In this document: positions 9,204-18,395 of the stretch, one piece after another
Layout of the letters: the number at the start of each line of letters is the position of its first letter
How positions within the stretch are numbered: position 1 is the first letter of the stretch
Program-made: the position numbers and the translations under genes
Source of the DNA: Chondrinema litorale
GTDB lineage: Bacteria > Bacteroidota > Bacteroidia > Cytophagales > Flammeovirgaceae
Direction of reading: 5' to 3'
DNA: 64,000 bases
Assembly (NCBI RefSeq): GCF_026250525.1
Contig: NZ_CP111043.1
Location: 2,527,501 to 2,591,500, forward strand
Notes under the pieces: model-generated
The model's database searches: none
Seen by the model: the letters and a program-made list of their open reading frames with translations, nothing else
Told to the model about the DNA's origin: nothing

Positions 9204-11090
9204 CTATTCCTCTTTAGGAACCAACCAGCTTTTTAATATTTTTCTTTGGCGTTCAGTCATATTGGCAACTGGTTGAAAAATGTGATATTCTTTTCTTTCA
9301 TTATATCCCATTTCTGCTTTTAATTCAACTTGCTCAATTTTATCTTCTTCTAAGCTTCTTTCAACTACCATAGAAAGTGTATCACCTTCTGCTGCATTTT
9401 TTCTTATTCCTCCAATAACTTGTACTACATTTTCTAATGTAATTGTATCACCATTTACTTTTCTAATAATATCACCTTCTTCATAACCCATCTTAACTCC
9501 AAAATCATCAATTTCACTCACATCGCTAATTACAATGTTACTATCGTTGTCTAAAACCAAACCTTTAATAATATTACCCATTGTAATTTCTTTTACAGTA
9601 GTTTCCTTTTGGTAGTCAATCCCAGCTTTTTCGAAAACCTCTTTAATAGGCAGCGATTCTGCACCTTCAACATATTTACTAAAAAATGTTCTTATTTCAG
9701 GATAACCACTTATTGTAGCAATTTGGTCAAACAACTCTTCATCTTTAAATGGTTTTTCTTTGCCGTATTCATCAGATAAGCCTACCATTAAATCACGTAA
9801 GCCATATTCACCGTCAGATAAGTCTCTAAAGGTTAGATCAAGGCATAGACCGATTAGAGCGCCTTTTTCATACACATTGCCATATTGATCTTCATACTCA
9901 TCAAGTACTTTTTTACTCATTTCAGTAAATGGAAGATCATCGATATAAGTAGAAGCCTGAAGCATTTTTGATCTAATAACATCCAAGTACTCTTCCATAC
10001 TAATTAATTCATACATTACCTGCATATGACCCGCAGAATATTCTGTTACCCCTTCATATAACCATAAGTGTTCAGACATTTTTGGGTTGATATAGTCAAA
10101 ATCCTGTATTTCTTCTGAGTGTATGCTTAAAGGTGTTACTATATGAAAAAACTCATGGGCAGCAATATCTCTAATACTCTGAGTAATATATTGAGGTGCA
10201 ATTTCAGGGAGATAATACATAGAAGAATAAGAGTGCTCTAATGCTCCTAACATTCCAGATAAGCTTGGTTTATCACTTAAATAAATAATAAAAGCATATT
10301 TTTTTATAGGAAGTGTACCACCCAGATACTTTCTCTGTGCTTGAAGAATTGCATTTATATTTTCACCAACATATTCTGATGTAATGGTTTTATTAGGAGA
10401 GTAAACCGAAACAAGTACTTCTGCATCGCCCATATTTAATATGGTAGTGTCTGGAATATTGTACATGATAGGAGCATCAGCCAAATCCATGTAATCGTCT
10501 ACTATAAAAATATCTTTAACTGCATCTGAAGCAGTACTAATTAATGAGGTCGACCCATAAAAGCCTTCTTCTTTATTAAATGTTAAGTGATAGTCATTGG
10601 TTTTGTAACCATCGAAGTAACCAAAAAATCCGTGGGTGTTTATTACATAATTTGTGTCTTTCTCAATGTTTGTTCCCGCTGGCTCAAAAATGACATTATC
10701 TTTTTTGGTATCCCATGTATCATCTACTTTGTATGAAATCTTTGCAGCTTTTTTGGGATTGGTAATTTCCCAACGATTATCATCGAGTTGTTTAACTTCT
10801 AGAGTCCTACCTTTTTTATCTGTAACTGTAAATTCTGTAACAAATCTGCCAAAGTCTGAAATGCTATATGTACCAGGAACAATTTTCGGAATATTATAAA
10901 TTATTGTTTTTTCTTTGATTTTAGGTGGGACAAACTCGATTGTAAGTTTATCGTCATTTGTGTTATTTAAATTAACTGTAAATTTATATTGATCAGTTTT
11001 TTTTTGGCTATAAGATTCAAAGGAAAAGATGAATGAAACAATAAAAATTGAAATTGAAAAAAATTGACTGGGCACGCATTTTTTATTCAT
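9204..11090 (-). CDS. M61 family metallopeptidase with PDZ domain
   Basis: This 628-residue exported protein is an M61 (glycyl aminopeptidase-like) peptidase. A signal peptide is at 1-28 (MNKKCVPSQFFSISIFIVSF then FESYSQ). An N-terminal beta domain fills about 35-230. The zinc site is HEFFH at 312-316 with E346 in WLYEGVTEY as third ligand. A PDZ domain at about 510-600 (MGYEEGDIIRKVNGD) would bind substrate tails. Length fits the family (about 600-650). The frame could start 14 codons earlier, but ATG 11090 begins a proper signal peptide. It is divergent from the large type IX cargo gene, with a long inverted repeat between them. Confidence 0.9.
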   Translation of the reverse strand: MNKKCVPSQFFSISIFIVSFIFSFESYSQKKTDQYKFTVNLNNTNDDKLTIEFVPPKIKEKTIIYNIPKIVPGTYSISDFGRFVTEFTVTDKKGRTLEVKQLDDNRWEITNPKKAAKISYKVDDTWDTKKDNVIFEPAGTNIEKDTNYVINTHGFFGYFDGYKTNDYHLTFNKEEGFYGSTSLISTASDAVKDIFIVDDYMDLADAPIMYNIPDTTILNMGDAEVLVSVYSPNKTITSEYVGENINAILQAQRKYLGGTLPIKKYAFIIYLSDKPSLSGMLGALEHSYSSMYYLPEIAPQYITQSIRDIAAHEFFHIVTPLSIHSEEIQDFDYINPKMSEHLWLYEGVTEYSAGHMQVMYELISMEEYLDVIRSKMLQASTYIDDLPFTEMSKKVLDEYEDQYGNVYEKGALIGLCLDLTFRDLSDGEYGLRDLMVGLSDEYGKEKPFKDEELFDQIATISGYPEIRTFFSKYVEGAESLPIKEVFEKAGIDYQKETTVKEITMGNIIKGLVLDNDSNIVISDVSEIDDFGVKMGYEEGDIIRKVNGDTITLENVVQVIGGIRKNAAEGDTLSMVVERSLEEDKIEQVELKAEMGYNERKEYHIFQPVANMTERQRKILKSWLVPKEE

Positions 11091-11148
11091 GTTTTTGATT
11101 GTAATAGTGAAAAAAGTTAAAATGAAATTCATTTCTTTAATTAATACA

Positions 11149-11232
11149 GCTGATATTTCAACTTCAGAAGTTTCATTTTGATTTTTTATTCACTTTATAT
11201 TGTTAAGAAATGAGAAACTTCTGACTATCAGC
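11149..11232. repeat. long imperfect inverted repeat between divergent genes
   Basis: gctgata (11149-11155) pairs with tatcagc (11226-11232), and tcagaagtttc (11164-11174) pairs with gaaacttctga (11214-11224), leaving an eight-base against one-base internal loop and a 39-base terminal loop. It sits between the M61 peptidase start and the type IX cargo gene start. There is no T-tract, so a terminator is unlikely; a 5' leader structure or a regulator-binding dyad is possible. Confidence 0.6.
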
Positions 11233-11414
11233 ACAAATTTTTTTTTATTTGGGAAGTAATTCTTTCAAATGTATCATTAATCGAATAGCTATTGAAAATT
11301 AACTTGATAAGTGGTCAAAATCTGAAATAATTAATCAAAAAATTACTTTTTAATCTGAAAGTAATATTTCACCATCTATCGAAGTTTTTTAGAAAGTACT
11401 GTTGAGTTTTGCTT

Positions 11415-14400
11415 ATGAGCTTAAATATATCTTTACAACCAGAAGATTTCCAAATAAGGCCTACAATCTTTTATTTATTTCTAATGCTTACAGGATTTTC
11501 TTTGCAGGCAGATCCTTTTTTGTTTAAAGAGAATAAAAATCAGTGGGACTCAGATATACTTTATAGAGCAGATTTACCTGGAGGTTATTTATTTCTACAC
11601 AATGGTGCTTTCACTTATGTATTTTACGATGAGGTAGCTGTTCAAGCAAAACATCAACATACAAACTCATCAGCATCTAACAGAGTAAGTGTGGCGGATA
11701 ATCCAGATAACTCAGGTTTAATAGGAGCTCATGGTTTTAAAGTAAACTTTTACAAAGCTTCTTCCGATGTAAATGTTGTTCCTATAAACCCATTTGCCAA
11801 TTCGTATAATTATTTTTTAGGGAATAATTCTGAAAAATGGGCTAGAAATGTAAAAGCCTATTCGCAAATTAATTATCAAGGTTTATATGAGGGGATTGAT
11901 CTTAAGTATTACCATAATGGAGAAGATTTTAAATATGAGTTTACTGTAGCTCCCGGCAGCAATACAAAAAAAATTAAGATGGATTATGAGGGGCAGTCTG
12001 AAATTGAGCTAATAAATGGGAATTTATACATTAGAACTACTGTAAATGAGCTCATTGAGCAAAAACCATATTCTTACCAGATAATTAATGGTGTAAAGAA
12101 AGAAGTTGTTACAGAATTTTCGCTAAAAAATAAGCGACTAACATTTGAATTTCCAGAGGGATATGATGAAAACTACGAGCTTGTAATTGATCCAGTATTG
12201 GTTTTTTCAACATTTTCAGGATCAGTTTCTGATAACTGGGGAAACACTGCTACTTATGACGATGCAGGTTCGCTATATGCTGGAGGTATCGTTTTTGGAA
12301 ATGACTTTCCCGCAACAACTGGAGCTTTTCAAGTAAATTTTGCTGAAGAAATTGACATTGCTATTACAAAATATGACTCAACTGGTTCTTATCAAATTTA
12401 TGCAACATACCTAGGTGGTGAAGATACAGAAGTGCCACAAAGTTTAGTCGTCAATAGTAATAACGAATTGGTTATTTTTGGAACAACATCTTCTCCAGAT
12501 TTTCCAATCACCGAAAATGCTTACGACTCTACTTTTGATGGGGGAGTGGCTGGAACAGTAATAGGTGGAGTTGATTTTAATAATGGGGCTGATATTTTTA
12601 CTGCTAAATTAAATCCTGATGGTTCCGAATTAATTGGGGCAACTTTTTTTGGAGGATTTAATACAGATGGAATAAATGAGCTCACCAGATTATACCTTTC
12701 GAGAAATTATGGAGATGAATTGAGAGGAGATGTGATTACTGATGATGATGGTAATATCTATATTGCTACCTCAACACATTCGTCTGATGTGGTGATAACT
12801 ACTGGAGAGGTACTTCAAGGCGAGCAAGATGGTTTAATTGCTAAGTTTAATTCTGACCTAAGTTCTTTAATTTGGAGTAGGTTACTTGGAGGTGGTGGAC
12901 GCGATGCTGTGTATAATATTAAATTAAATGATGAAGGCGACATAATTGTAGTAGGTGGTACTACCAGTCTTGATTTTCCCACAACTGCTAATGTATTACA
13001 TGAGGAGTTTCAAGGTGGTAGAACAGATGGTTTTCTTACAATTATTTCGAACGACGGAACACAAATAATAGAATCTACCTATTTAGGAACCGATGCTTAT
13101 GACCAAGCTTTTTTACTAGATCTTGATGCTTCTGGCAATATTACTGTTTTTGGCCAAACCAGTGGAGATTATCCTGTTTCAGTAAATACTTATTCTAATG
13201 ATGGAAGTGGGCAATTTGTTCATAAAATAGGTGGAGGACTTAAAACGACAATCTTTTCTACTGTAATAGGTTCTGGTTCTGGCTCGCCAGATATTTGCCC
13301 AACAGCATTATTGGTTAATGAGTGTTCTAATATTTATCTAGCAGGTTGGGGTGGAAATGTAAATGCTGTAAATGCTAATTATGTTGGTGGTTATACATAT
13401 GGGCTTCCAATTACAGAAGATGCTTATCAAACTAATACAGATGGAAGTGATTTTTATTTAATGGTGCTGTCAGCAGATGCTGATGAATTACTTTATGCAA
13501 CATATTTCGGTGGTAATGCAGGCACTGGTGAGCATGTTGATGGAGGTACTAGCCGCTTTGATAAGAAAGGAGTTGTATATCATTCGGTATGTTCGTGTGG
13601 CCAAAGTAATTACCCCACAACAATAGGTGCTTTTGACAGAGTTAATAACTCTACCTCTGAAACAAGTACTGCTACAAGATGTAACAATGCTGCTTTTAAA
13701 TTCGATATGGCAATTCTAGAAGCATCATTTGAATACGGACCTGAAATACCTTGTCTTCCATCACCAGTTACCTTTAGTAATACTAGCCTAGGGGGCAGCA
13801 GCTTTATTTGGGAAATTAATGGTGTAGTTATAGACGCTGTTGCAGATACAGGTTTTGTGTATATGTTTGAAGAGCCAGGAGATTATGTAGTAAGTATTAC
13901 AGCTTTTGATGCAGCCACTTGTACAGAACAAGATGTTTATACAGAAACAATAAGTGTAGGTGAACAAGAATTTGCAGTTGAAGATGGTGGATTTATTTGT
14001 GGAGGGGAAGAATTTCAACTTTCAGCTAGTGGGGCAACAATTTACAGATGGAGTCCTCAAACTTATTTAAGTAATCCAAATATTGCTAATCCAATAGCTA
14101 CTCCACCAGAAAACATTGAATATACTGTTACCATGATCAACGATTTTGGTTGTAGGGCAGATAGTGTGGTTACTATCATGGTACAACCAGAAGTAATAGC
14201 AGACTTTCAGGTAAATGTGATTGAGACTTGCGATACACTTAACCAAGTAGAAATTATCAATAATTCGCAAAATGTGGCTGAGTATGCTTGGATTATTAGT
14301 GATGATAGAATCATTAACAGTGAAGAACCTGGAACACTTACTTTCGAAGAATCTGGTACTTACCAGATCATTTTAGTTGGTATTAATGAAACTTGTTCAG

Positions 14401-15161
14401 ATACAGATACTGTGGAGGTTGATGTAAATGTAGTAGAGGCATCTCTTTTTTATCAAAATGTTACGATAAGCCCTACTCAAGAAATTTGTTATGGAGAGTC
14501 TGTACAATTAGAAGTAACAGGAGGAGTAGCTTATACTTGGAGTCCGCTTGGAGGCATCGATAATCCATCTTCTTCAACTCCAATAGTTTCACCTACAGAA
14601 AATACAACTTATTCTGTTAGAATCTATAATAAAAATAGCTGCTTTATAGACACTACTGTTCAGGTAAATGTATTTCCAGAAATCGTATCAGAATTTGAAA
14701 TCTCAATGAATGAAGAATGTGGCGAAAAACCTGTTCTTACTTTTGAAAATCTATCTGAAGGAGCAGATACCTATGTGTGGGATTTTGGTAATAGTGAAAG
14801 TTATTCAGATATTATTCCAACATCTTATGTATATCCAGATACAGGAATATATACCATTACTTTATATGCTACACAAGGTGAATGTACAGAAAGCTTTAGT
14901 CAAGAAGTAATAATAGAACAAGTTGTGCCACCAAATGCGATCTCCCCTAATGATGACTCTGTGAATGAGAAATTCGTTATTCCAAGCAAACTTTCAGGTT
15001 GGCAAATTGAGATTTATAACCGATGGGGCGATTTAGTTTACGAAAACGATAATTATAATGGAGAGTGGGGAGGAGAAGATTTACCAGAATCTGTATATCA
15101 TTACTTACTTATATCGCCTTATGGTACTGAATGTAGAGGTTGGGTGAAGGTGATGAAGTAA
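11415..15161 (+). CDS. large secreted protein: DUF7948, SBBP repeats, PKD-type domains, gliding-motility C-terminal domain (type IX secretion cargo)
   Basis: The 1248-residue protein is built as a type IX secretion (T9SS) cargo. A signal peptide ends near 37 (IFYLFLMLTGFSLQA). About 40-230 matches the N-terminal domain found with SBBP repeats (RNVKAYSQINYQGLYEGIDL, ELVIDPVLVFSTF). From about 240 to 750 run beta-propeller-type SBBP repeats (YATYLGG, SSPDFPITENAY, TSLDFPTTANV, SNYPTTIGAFDR). About 765-1150 hold PKD/Ig-like units with paired cysteines (FENLSEGADTYVWDFG). About 1173-1248 is the gliding motility-associated C-terminal domain (PNAISPNDDSVNEKFVI ... IYNRWGDLVY), the type B signal for T9SS. 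A TTG six bases earlier is in frame; ATG 11415 is preferred. Its ligand is unknown; adhesion or surface-structure roles are usual guesses. Confidence 0.9.
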   Translation: MSLNISLQPEDFQIRPTIFYLFLMLTGFSLQADPFLFKENKNQWDSDILYRADLPGGYLFLHNGAFTYVFYDEVAVQAKHQHTNSSASNRVSVADNPDNSGLIGAHGFKVNFYKASSDVNVVPINPFANSYNYFLGNNSEKWARNVKAYSQINYQGLYEGIDLKYYHNGEDFKYEFTVAPGSNTKKIKMDYEGQSEIELINGNLYIRTTVNELIEQKPYSYQIINGVKKEVVTEFSLKNKRLTFEFPEGYDENYELVIDPVLVFSTFSGSVSDNWGNTATYDDAGSLYAGGIVFGNDFPATTGAFQVNFAEEIDIAITKYDSTGSYQIYATYLGGEDTEVPQSLVVNSNNELVIFGTTSSPDFPITENAYDSTFDGGVAGTVIGGVDFNNGADIFTAKLNPDGSELIGATFFGGFNTDGINELTRLYLSRNYGDELRGDVITDDDGNIYIATSTHSSDVVITTGEVLQGEQDGLIAKFNSDLSSLIWSRLLGGGGRDAVYNIKLNDEGDIIVVGGTTSLDFPTTANVLHEEFQGGRTDGFLTIISNDGTQIIESTYLGTDAYDQAFLLDLDASGNITVFGQTSGDYPVSVNTYSNDGSGQFVHKIGGGLKTTIFSTVIGSGSGSPDICPTALLVNECSNIYLAGWGGNVNAVNANYVGGYTYGLPITEDAYQTNTDGSDFYLMVLSADADELLYATYFGGNAGTGEHVDGGTSRFDKKGVVYHSVCSCGQSNYPTTIGAFDRVNNSTSETSTATRCNNAAFKFDMAILEASFEYGPEIPCLPSPVTFSNTSLGGSSFIWEINGVVIDAVADTGFVYMFEEPGDYVVSITAFDAATCTEQDVYTETISVGEQEFAVEDGGFICGGEEFQLSASGATIYRWSPQTYLSNPNIANPIATPPENIEYTVTMINDFGCRADSVVTIMVQPEVIADFQVNVIETCDTLNQVEIINNSQNVAEYAWIISDDRIINSEEPGTLTFEESGTYQIILVGINETCSDTDTVEVDVNVVEASLFYQNVTISPTQEICYGESVQLEVTGGVAYTWSPLGGIDNPSSSTPIVSPTENTTYSVRIYNKNSCFIDTTVQVNVFPEIVSEFEISMNEECGEKPVLTFENLSEGADTYVWDFGNSESYSDIIPTSYVYPDTGIYTITLYATQGECTESFSQEVIIEQVVPPNAISPNDDSVNEKFVIPSKLSGWQIEIYNRWGDLVYENDNYNGEWGGEDLPESVYHYLLISPYGTECRGWVKVMK

Positions 15162-15333
15162 ATGTTAAAATCAAAATAGTTGCATACTTTTAGCATTTTT
15201 TTAATTAATTTCAATAAAGTTTCTGAATGCCATATAATTTACTCCGAAAATAAGCTAATTTATTATAAACAGTAGTAACTAATTTAAGTTACTCATATAA
15301 AGAGCAGATACTTGGATTCCCTTTTTTTTGCCT

Positions 15334-15873
15334 ATGAAAAGAATAATACTTACTCTAGTTTTTAGCTTTTGGATTCTAAGTTATTGGAACACAAGCGTTG
15401 CACAATCAATGTCCAAAGATCAAAAATTTGAAGTCGATCTTGGCTTAGGCTTTCCTGATTTGTTGCATTTAGGTATGAAGTACAAGTTTACCAATCTTAG
15501 CAAGATAGGTATGAGTTATGGCACGGTAATCATTCCGAATAATAGTCGTAGAACATCTGCCGTAACATTAGAACACGAATATCATTTTGGCAAATCTAAT
15601 GTGAATAGTAAAATGCCTATTTACTATTTTACTCAAAAGGTTTCTTATCTAAATGATATTAAAACTGATGTAACTTCTAATATTTTTTACTTTACTCCAT
15701 CTATTGGAAAGGCTTTTTATGGAGAAGGACCATTAGGAGTAAATGTAGATGTAGGTTTAAACTTTAGGCTGTATCAAAGTCAACAGACAGATTTGGTGCA
15801 TGATGCCAGACAGTTTGAGCAATTCCCAGCAGTATTTCCTGCATTAAGATTTCAATTTTTCTTTAATCTGTAA
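15334..15873 (+). CDS. small outer-membrane beta-barrel-like protein
   Basis: I do not recognise a named family. The 179-residue product has a signal peptide (MKRIILTLVFSFWILSYWNT, cleavage near SVAQ), then alternating strands rich in aromatic residues and glycine (VDLGLGFPDLLHLGMKYKF, LNFRLYQSQ) and ends in ALRFQFFFNL. A C-terminal strand with alternate aromatic residues is typical of outer-membrane barrels. It would give about eight strands. It sits 172 bases after the large T9SS cargo gene and 17 bases before the AlkD-like gene. A partnership with the cargo protein is possible but not shown. An in-frame TTG lies six bases upstream; ATG is taken. Confidence 0.7.
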   Translation: MKRIILTLVFSFWILSYWNTSVAQSMSKDQKFEVDLGLGFPDLLHLGMKYKFTNLSKIGMSYGTVIIPNNSRRTSAVTLEHEYHFGKSNVNSKMPIYYFTQKVSYLNDIKTDVTSNIFYFTPSIGKAFYGEGPLGVNVDVGLNFRLYQSQQTDLVHDARQFEQFPAVFPALRFQFFFNL

Positions 15874-15890
15874 AAAGAGTTTTATAATTG

Positions 15891-16568
15891 ATGTTTAGTG
15901 TTGATGGCTATCTTACTAATATCACTGAGATATTTAGCGAAAATGGCAATGCCAAAATAGCTGTACAACAAAGTGAATATCTTAAAAATAAATTCGATTT
16001 TTATGGACTAAAGTCACCTCTACGAAAAACTTTAATTAAAAACTTTTTTCTAGTAGAAGGCTATCCTCCTATTGAGTTTATTGAAGTAACAATTAAAAGC
16101 GCCTATCAATACTCTCAAAGAGAGATGCACTATTTTGCCATTGAAATTGCTGAAAAACAAAAAAAGTATTTCAATGCAAAAAGTCTTGAGTTAATAAAAT
16201 GGCTTATAGAAACCAATAGTTGGTGGGATACGGTGGATTTAATTGCTTCACATTTAGTGGGTTATTTAGTAAAAAAATATCCTGAACTTATTACAGTGAT
16301 GGATAACTGGGTTGAATCTGAAAATATGTGGATAAGAAGATCTGCGCTGTTATTTCAATTAAGTTATAAGCAAGAAACTGATACTGAGAGATTGTTCAAT
16401 TATTGCACAAAACTTTCAGGTGAAAAAGAGTTTTTTATAAGAAAGGCCGTTGGCTGGGTATTGAGACAATATGCCAAAACTAATCCTGATAAAGTTATTG
16501 AGTTTGTAAACGAGCAGCCACTTTCTAACTTGAGTAGAAAAGAAGCACTAAAGCATATTGATCTCTAG
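15891..16568 (+). CDS. AlkD-like DNA alkylation repair protein
   Basis: The 225-residue protein is an all-helical HEAT-like DNA glycosylase of the AlkC/AlkD group, which removes alkylated purines such as 3- and 7-methyl adducts. The active-site residues of AlkD are matched: W111/W112 and D113 in NSWWDTVD, R149/R150 in MWIRRSALL, and W189 in AVGWVLRQY. Length is normal (about 220-240). A TTG directly precedes the ATG; the ATG at 15891 is used. The stop codon overlaps the stop of the convergent ArsA-like gene (bases ctag at 16565-16568), so the two messages overlap tail to tail. Confidence 0.9.
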   Translation: MFSVDGYLTNITEIFSENGNAKIAVQQSEYLKNKFDFYGLKSPLRKTLIKNFFLVEGYPPIEFIEVTIKSAYQYSQREMHYFAIEIAEKQKKYFNAKSLELIKWLIETNSWWDTVDLIASHLVGYLVKKYPELITVMDNWVESENMWIRRSALLFQLSYKQETDTERLFNYCTKLSGEKEFFIRKAVGWVLRQYAKTNPDKVIEFVNEQPLSNLSRKEALKHIDL

Positions 16569-17740
16569 CTTTTTTTTGAGTTTTTAGAAAAAGAAACTAT
16601 CAACCAAGGGTTATCATATTTATAATCTTCCATTTCGTAGAAGTTCGTGAATTTAGGTAAAAACATGTTTTTTCTCTGGTTGGCTAGCTGGATTATTAAC
16701 TCATCTCCAATTTTATTTACCTTAAATTCTTTATCGTCTAACAGTGGCAATCTAATCTTCACAAAATAATAATATTTCGTCTCTTCTACTTTAAATGGAG
16801 ATTCCTGAAAGAAAACCTCAGTAGGGTCTTTTTCATCGTAGGCTTTTTCTCCAATTTCTTTTAGTAAATCTAATCCAAATACTTCTTCTCCTTGGTGAGG
16901 AACTTTAAAAATAGGCAAAGGCTGAAAAGTATCAGTTATTTCTTTCAGGTATTTCTTTTGGGTAGTAATATATTTAGCGAAAGGAGTTTTGTCAACATCC
17001 ATTTCTGGTAAAATTCTATTTACAACCACTGCATCTACATTATAGCCATATAATTGTAAGTAAGTATAAGCTCGTTTAGCTTCTTGTATTACCATTCTTT
17101 CAGGATTGGTAACCAGTCTAATAGAACAAATTTCTGGCTTGCTAAATATTTTCTGAACCTTCTCTAGCTTGTCAAACATATTTTCCAGTTCTTCAAACCC
17201 ATGATCTACCGGAGCTCCAGTTACATTTCTAATTACAGAGCCAAGTGTTTTAATAGCAGTTCTTTGGAAAGGAAATGCTTTTGTTACCCACCATTTAGTA
17301 ACCTGAGGCAAGGTTAATAATGTGAGTGTTTCACCGGTTGGGGCACTATCTATAATTATAATATCGTATTCTTTTTCTTCATAATATTTTTCAATCCAAA
17401 GAAAAGCTGAGGCCTCTTCCATACCCGGCAAAGCAGACAGTTCCTCTGCTAAAATATTATCTACCTTTTGCCAGCGAAAAACCTGTAGCATTAAGCTTCG
17501 CATATTGCCCCAGTATTTTTTCATGGAATAATATACATCCAACTCTTGGCCGTATAGGTTTTCTGTAATGAGAGTAGGTTCTGCTCCTAATGGCTGATTC
17601 ACCGCATCTGATAAACTATGTGCAGGATCTGTAGAAATTACCAATGTTTTATATCCTTCTCTTGCTGCTTTATATGCGGTTGCTGCAGCAATAGTAGTTT
17701 TGCCAGTACCTCCTTTGCCTGTAAAAAGGATAATTCGCAT
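16565..17740 (-). CDS. ArsA/Get3-like ATPase with C-terminal HSP20-like domain
   Basis: The 391-residue protein has an N-terminal deviant Walker A, GKGGTGKTT at 8-16, switch motifs STDPAHSLSDA at 36-46 and DSAPTGETL around 131-139, all typical of ArsA/TRC40 ATPases. Residues about 310-390 form a small beta domain (FVKIRLPLLDDKEFKVNKI, ELIIQLANQRKN) matching the ArsA_HSP20 domain seen in bacterial relatives. No arsenite-binding cysteine cluster and no ars genes are present, so arsenite pumping is unlikely; a chaperone or targeting role is an inference. It is the last gene of the run UbiA, PurN, ArsA (gaps of 40 and 36 bases). Confidence 0.88.
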   Translation of the reverse strand: MRIILFTGKGGTGKTTIAAATAYKAAREGYKTLVISTDPAHSLSDAVNQPLGAEPTLITENLYGQELDVYYSMKKYWGNMRSLMLQVFRWQKVDNILAEELSALPGMEEASAFLWIEKYYEEKEYDIIIIDSAPTGETLTLLTLPQVTKWWVTKAFPFQRTAIKTLGSVIRNVTGAPVDHGFEELENMFDKLEKVQKIFSKPEICSIRLVTNPERMVIQEAKRAYTYLQLYGYNVDAVVVNRILPEMDVDKTPFAKYITTQKKYLKEITDTFQPLPIFKVPHQGEEVFGLDLLKEIGEKAYDEKDPTEVFFQESPFKVEETKYYYFVKIRLPLLDDKEFKVNKIGDELIIQLANQRKNMFLPKFTNFYEMEDYKYDNPWLIVSFSKNSKKS

Positions 17741-17776
17741 GGGAAATAGGTATTTAATTACTGAAAAATAACCTTT

Positions 17777-18355
17777 CTATTGAAGGTATAAGTTTTCAAC
17801 AACTTGTGGAAAATATTTGTGTTCAAGTTGTTGAACTTTTTTTGCCACCATTTCCGGAGTATCATCTGGAAGAACATCAAAACTCTTTTGTAAGATGTGT
17901 TTTCCATGATCGTAATGTTCATCAACAAAGTGGATGGTAATTCCGGATGCCTTTTCTTTATTATCAACTACGGCTGTATGTACTTTCATACCATACATTC
18001 CTTTACCTCCATAATTAGGAAGCAATGCTGGATGAATGTTTATGATTTTTTCTGGATAATTTTCAACCAAGTTTTTTGGAACCAACCATAAAAATCCGGC
18101 GAGTACAATCAGCTTTATATTTTTTTCTTTTAGGTAATTTAATACAGTATCGTTTTCTGCAAAATCTTTTCTGCCAAAAGAAAATGTTTCTATGTTTAAT
18201 TCTGCTGCTTTTTGCAGTACGGGTGCATCTTTTTTATTTGAAAGGATACAAAAATTAGCCTCAATGTTATTCTCTCTAAAATGAGAAATAATCTTAACTG
18301 CATTACTACCTGTGCCTGAGGCAAAAATTGCGATATATGGGATGTCTTTTTCCAA
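17777..18355 (-). CDS. purN: phosphoribosylglycinamide formyltransferase
   Basis: The 192-residue enzyme transfers the formyl group of 10-formyltetrahydrofolate to GAR, the third step of purine synthesis. The glycine-rich FASGTGSNAV at 11-20 binds the phosphoribosyl substrate, and N106, H108 (IINIHPALLPNYGG) and D149 (DEHYDHGKHIL) are the catalytic set of the family. Length is typical (about 190-210). No other purine genes are adjacent, so it is dispersed from the pathway. It lies in the middle of a three-gene minus-strand run. Confidence 0.93.
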   Translation of the reverse strand: MEKDIPYIAIFASGTGSNAVKIISHFRENNIEANFCILSNKKDAPVLQKAAELNIETFSFGRKDFAENDTVLNYLKEKNIKLIVLAGFLWLVPKNLVENYPEKIINIHPALLPNYGGKGMYGMKVHTAVVDNKEKASGITIHFVDEHYDHGKHILQKSFDVLPDDTPEMVAKKVQQLEHKYFPQVVENLYLQ

Positions 18356-18395
18356 AAACTTATTGGTGAAGGTTCATAGAATTTTAATCACAATG

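Noticed and set aside
16565..17740. Arsenite pump ATPase (ArsA) as a function for the GKGGTGKTT protein.
   Set aside because: There is no ArsA cysteine triad, only one ATPase half, and no ars operon; the HSP20-type tail points to the other bacterial group.
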